A DNA stretch of 64,000 nt from Clavulina sp. PMI_390 (lineage: Eukaryota; Basidiomycota; Agaricomycetes; Cantharellales; Hydnaceae): assembly GCA_015039315.1 (NCBI GenBank), contig WIDE01000006.1:112376-176375 (forward strand), read 5' to 3'. How positions within the stretch are numbered: position 1 is the stretch's first letter; each line of letters opens with the position of its first letter. Positions 61,382 through 64,000 of this stretch are shown here, piece after piece. The notes under the pieces were generated by a model that saw only the letters and a program-made list of their open reading frames with translations, did not search any database and was not told the DNA's origin. Both the position numbers and the translations under genes were made by a program.

Positions 61382-62666
61382 CTACAGCTTCCCACCTCTC
61401 GTCACGGTCGCTGCATTTTCCACCGCAGTCCGATAGCCCCACCCTCTAGCGCCTTCTATGGCCTCTTCTTCCACGGCCTTCTGCGCCTTCTCGCTCAATT
61501 CTAAATCAATCTGGAGCCCTCTCTCGCTGAGCTGCTCGACCTCCCCCTTGGTATCACGCTCTCCGTCATCAGTCACGACTTCTCCATCAGCCACCTCGAT
61601 GTCCTCGAAACCCCAATCACGCTCGGAGCCATTCGGAAGGAAGTCCGCCGCGGCATTCTGGATGATCGACCACTCGCCAAGCCGAGCGTGACCCCTTGGA
61701 GTACCCGAAGTGTCCCCCTCGATGGCTACAGCTGATGTCCATTTGGCATCGCTTTTGGGGACCAGAATGGATAACGAGCAGGTCCCAGTCCTCATGGCGA
61801 GTTGCCTGTCGCCGCTTAACACGCGTGCAAGTGTGATGATGCTTGCTGCATGACCAACAAAGAGAACATTCTTGTGTCGTCCCAAATTCAGCTCCTCGTC
61901 GCTCTTGATAGGCTTGCTAGCTTCAGCAAGCTCGAGCCGTGTGAACCAGGTTGCAATGAAAGAAGCCACGCGGCTGTGGATCTCAGCGACGTCCTCACCG
62001 TTCCGCGAGGGGAGCCATGTCACATCGTAGCGTGTGTCGATGAGGTTCGGAAAGTATTGGTGAAGGGAAGAGGTAGGCCCTGGTCGTGGGTGGAGGCCAG
62101 TCCCGACTGCCGCTGGGGAGAACCATTCGCCGAAGCCTTGCCCGCATCATCCAATGCGGTGTCAGTGTCAAGAACTGTAAAGGATAATAACAGCATACTC
62201 TCTACCTTGTTCAACATATATTGGGAGCTTCAGGGCTTCAGCGATAGGTTTCGAGGTCTGGAGGCAGCGATCTTATGACCAAGTTATTAAAAGGTCACTG
62301 CATATAATTCTATAGCTCACACCATGCGCTGGAGAAAATCGCAGTCGGTCTCTCCTCCTCGGGAATTGACGAGATATGTTTGGCGAGGGCATCTGCCTGA
62401 ACCTATAAGACCCACGAAATAAACACACATTTATCAATTGCCGACGACGACGAGTTGAATATTACGAACCTCTCCATATGAAGTCAGTGAGATATCACGC
62501 GCAAGTCCTGTTACACTTTGGAAATTCGTCCACTGCCAATTCAGCCTGAATCCTGGTCGCACATGTTAAACAATTGAATAGTCATTGAGTGCCGAGATCA
62601 GGGTATTAGTGTATTTATAGAGCAGATCTCACCGTGCCTGGCAATGTATATCTTCTCTATAGGCAT
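61382..62666 (-). CDS. Histidine phosphatase (phosphoglycerate-mutase-like) superfamily protein
   Basis: Five exons on the minus strand: 62633-62666, 62470-62552, 62321-62402, 62206-62271 and 61382-62136, giving 339 codons plus TAG. The catalytic RHG motif (YIARHGFRLNW) is assembled across intron 1. Other family blocks are LTSYGEVQADALA, SSAWYRCLQT (second Arg, across a 49-nt intron), YVEQGFGEWFSP and LFVGHAASI (second catalytic His). This subgroup resembles the histidine-phosphatase module of TFIIIC tau55/Tfc7 and UBASH3-like proteins. A phosphatase role is likely because the key Arg/His residues are kept, but the substrate is unknown. The C-terminal third has acidic and Gln/Glu-rich stretches beyond the core fold. 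Confidence 0.9.
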
Positions 62667-63344
62667 TTCTCAATGATTCTAGCAGTGTAACACGAGGTTC
62701 AGGCCGCCAGACGCCGCGATCGGCAACTCTAATGTGGGGTTCGGGGGATTTCGGAGGTCGATAGGGGCTACAACAAGGTATACAGATGCTATTACGGGTG
62801 TTCGCGAGCGCGATGGACAGTCAAGCTCTGCTGATGTAGTCGGATTTCGGAACCACGCCTCGAGGATTGCCGGAGTCGCTGTGACACTGTTCTCCGGTCA
62901 CACACCCGCTGCTCCCATTCACAGTTAGTAGACGAAGAACTACCTTGATCAAAGAGTCATAAAATTACTTCAGGGGATATTCTCGTAGTCCAGTAGTTTT
63001 CCACCGCATCTCCGCCCACTCTCACAAGCTAGACGTTGAGGCTCTGGCGCAATCAGCCTTGGACGCATACTAGCGAGATGAATGTTATCGGGCATCAGTA
63101 ATTTCTTTGATTGCGTTTTAACCCAAGATCCTAGTGGTACATTTTACAGGAAAATGAATAGCATTGGACGATTATGGAGAAGGCACAAATATGGCAAACC
63201 TAGTGTCTCATAAGTCAATATGTAATCACTTGAAATATATTGTACGCTTCACGATATATATAGTGTGTTTTCCGTCATATATAATTGTTTTCCTCATAAA
63301 TATATGATGGATCGGCCGAGGATAGGTATCTCCGCAACAGCCCA
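62667..63344. other. Intergenic region, AT-rich at right
   Basis: This is upstream flank of the histidine-phosphatase gene. About 63160-63310 is strongly AT-rich (ATATATA runs) and directly abuts the inverted repeat, which suits a transposon insertion site. Confidence 0.5.
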
Positions 63345-63519
63345 ATTAGCGTGCATGCTGCCAGATGGGGCCTGCTCGCCACCTATTCACTTGGCGCAGG
63401 GCTCATTATATTGAACCACTTGGTCTCACGGCTCCGCCACTGTGGCTCATGGTGCAGATCACTGCCAGTCGTGTCTTCAATGACGTTCATGAGTGCGGCC
63501 GTCGTTCTCTGCCCTCAAT
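63345..63519 (+). repeat. Left terminal inverted repeat arm
   Basis: It starts ATTAGCGTGCATGCTGCC and is mirrored by the end of the window, ...GGCAGCATGCACGCTAAT. The match continues to a CTCTGCC-CTCAAT boundary near 63519. Confidence 0.85.
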
Positions 63520-63823
63520 CCGTCGATTTTTTTTTCCACCTTTTGCCCAATCACTCAATCCCACCTTGTGAACTTGGGCGGGTTTTCCTGTTTCTCTTAT
63601 CCCATCAATTGCTTCTTGTCCTTCCCATGTCATCCAAGCTTAGCTCAATCACAGGCACTAGTCCTTATTGCAGATGCACTCCAGCCATTTTTAGTAGCTG
63701 TACTTAAGATTTATACCCTGTACCTTCACCATTGTGCTGTACATTCATAAAGGGAATATACTGTTTTGTCTTTGTGCTAGGTACTCCCATCTTATATGCG
63801 GGATGGAGGGGTAAAAATGGACA

Positions 63824-64000
63824 AATTGAGGGGCAGAGAACGACGGCCGCACTCATGAATGTCATTGAGGACACGACTGGCAGTGATCTGCACCATGAGC
63901 CACAGTGGCGGAGCCGTGAGACCAAGTGGTTCAATATAATGAGCCCTGCGCCAAGTGAATAGGTGGCGAGCAGGCCCCATCTGGCAGCATGCACGCTAAT
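63824..64000 (-). repeat. Right terminal inverted repeat arm
   Basis: This is the reverse complement of 63345-63519. It ends exactly at the window edge, so it may extend further. Confidence 0.85.

Larger units (their letters stand above)
63345..64000. mobile_element. Foldback / MITE-type element with long terminal inverted repeats (cut by window edge)
   Basis: A left arm (63345-63519) and a right arm (about 63824-64000) are reverse complements over about 175 nt. By eye there are two substitutions and one single-base length difference. A 300-nt AT-leaning centre lies between them and encodes no transposase. Long, nearly identical terminal inverted repeats around a short non-coding core fit a non-autonomous DNA transposon, for example Mutator-like or foldback type. 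The right arm reaches the last base of the window, so the true end and any target-site duplication cannot be seen. Open frames in the arms are mirror images of each other and are not genes. Confidence 0.75.

Noticed and set aside
63351..63994. Two near-identical open frames on opposite strands at the right edge
   Set aside because: They are mirror images produced by the inverted repeat. There are no splice sites, motifs or family match.

Overview
The window is nuclear DNA of a filamentous fungus, most likely an agaricomycete basidiomycete (Rhizoctonia/Ceratobasidiaceae-like; this assignment is inference). Genes are densely packed on both strands. They carry many short GT-AG introns, mostly 50-100 nt, with several micro-exons. 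The families present are typical fungal housekeeping and accessory genes. I rebuilt splice models by hand from conserved protein motifs and GT/AG sites. Coding lengths that came out divisible by three are noted. No tRNA, rRNA, CRISPR array or bacterial-type operon was seen.

Layout. 1-8314 (minus) is most of one giant gene, cut by the left window edge. It has a Ser/Pro-rich start, propeller-like beta segments, a guanylate-binding-protein-like GTPase core, Cys/His-rich zinc-type segments and the start of a von Willebrand A domain. 9163-15109 (minus) is a PDR-type full-size ABC transporter with an in-frame stop in its first nucleotide-binding domain. 17174-19463 (plus) and 29090-30782 (minus) are two diverged FAD2-type fatty acid desaturases. 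Between them lie a tandem pair of F-box genes (20011-21980 and 22271-24291, plus) and an EOS1-like ER protein gene with a long low-complexity N-terminus (25282-27684, plus).

31997-41003 (plus) holds a YheT/EMB8-type alpha/beta hydrolase, a further F-box-like gene, a GNAT acetyltransferase, a magnesium-dependent phosphatase-1 homologue and a PI-specific phospholipase C. 41956-43225 (minus) is a three-KH RNA-binding protein. It shares a short purine-rich promoter with a divergent His-rich membrane protein (43460-45409, plus). A SUN-domain protein (45914-47804, plus), an unrecognised gene (48381-49292, minus) and an MFS sugar transporter (50577-53259, minus) follow. The right end has the NuA4 subunit EPL1 (55984-59822, minus), a histidine-phosphatase-family gene (61382-62666, minus) and a long near-identical inverted repeat (63345 to the window edge) that looks like a non-autonomous foldback/MITE-type element.

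Functionally this is a mixed chromosomal segment, not a pathway cluster. The only visible links are the two desaturases, the tandem F-box duplication and the lipid-related genes (desaturases, hydrolase, phospholipase C). The most unusual item is the giant GTPase/zinc/VWA protein.
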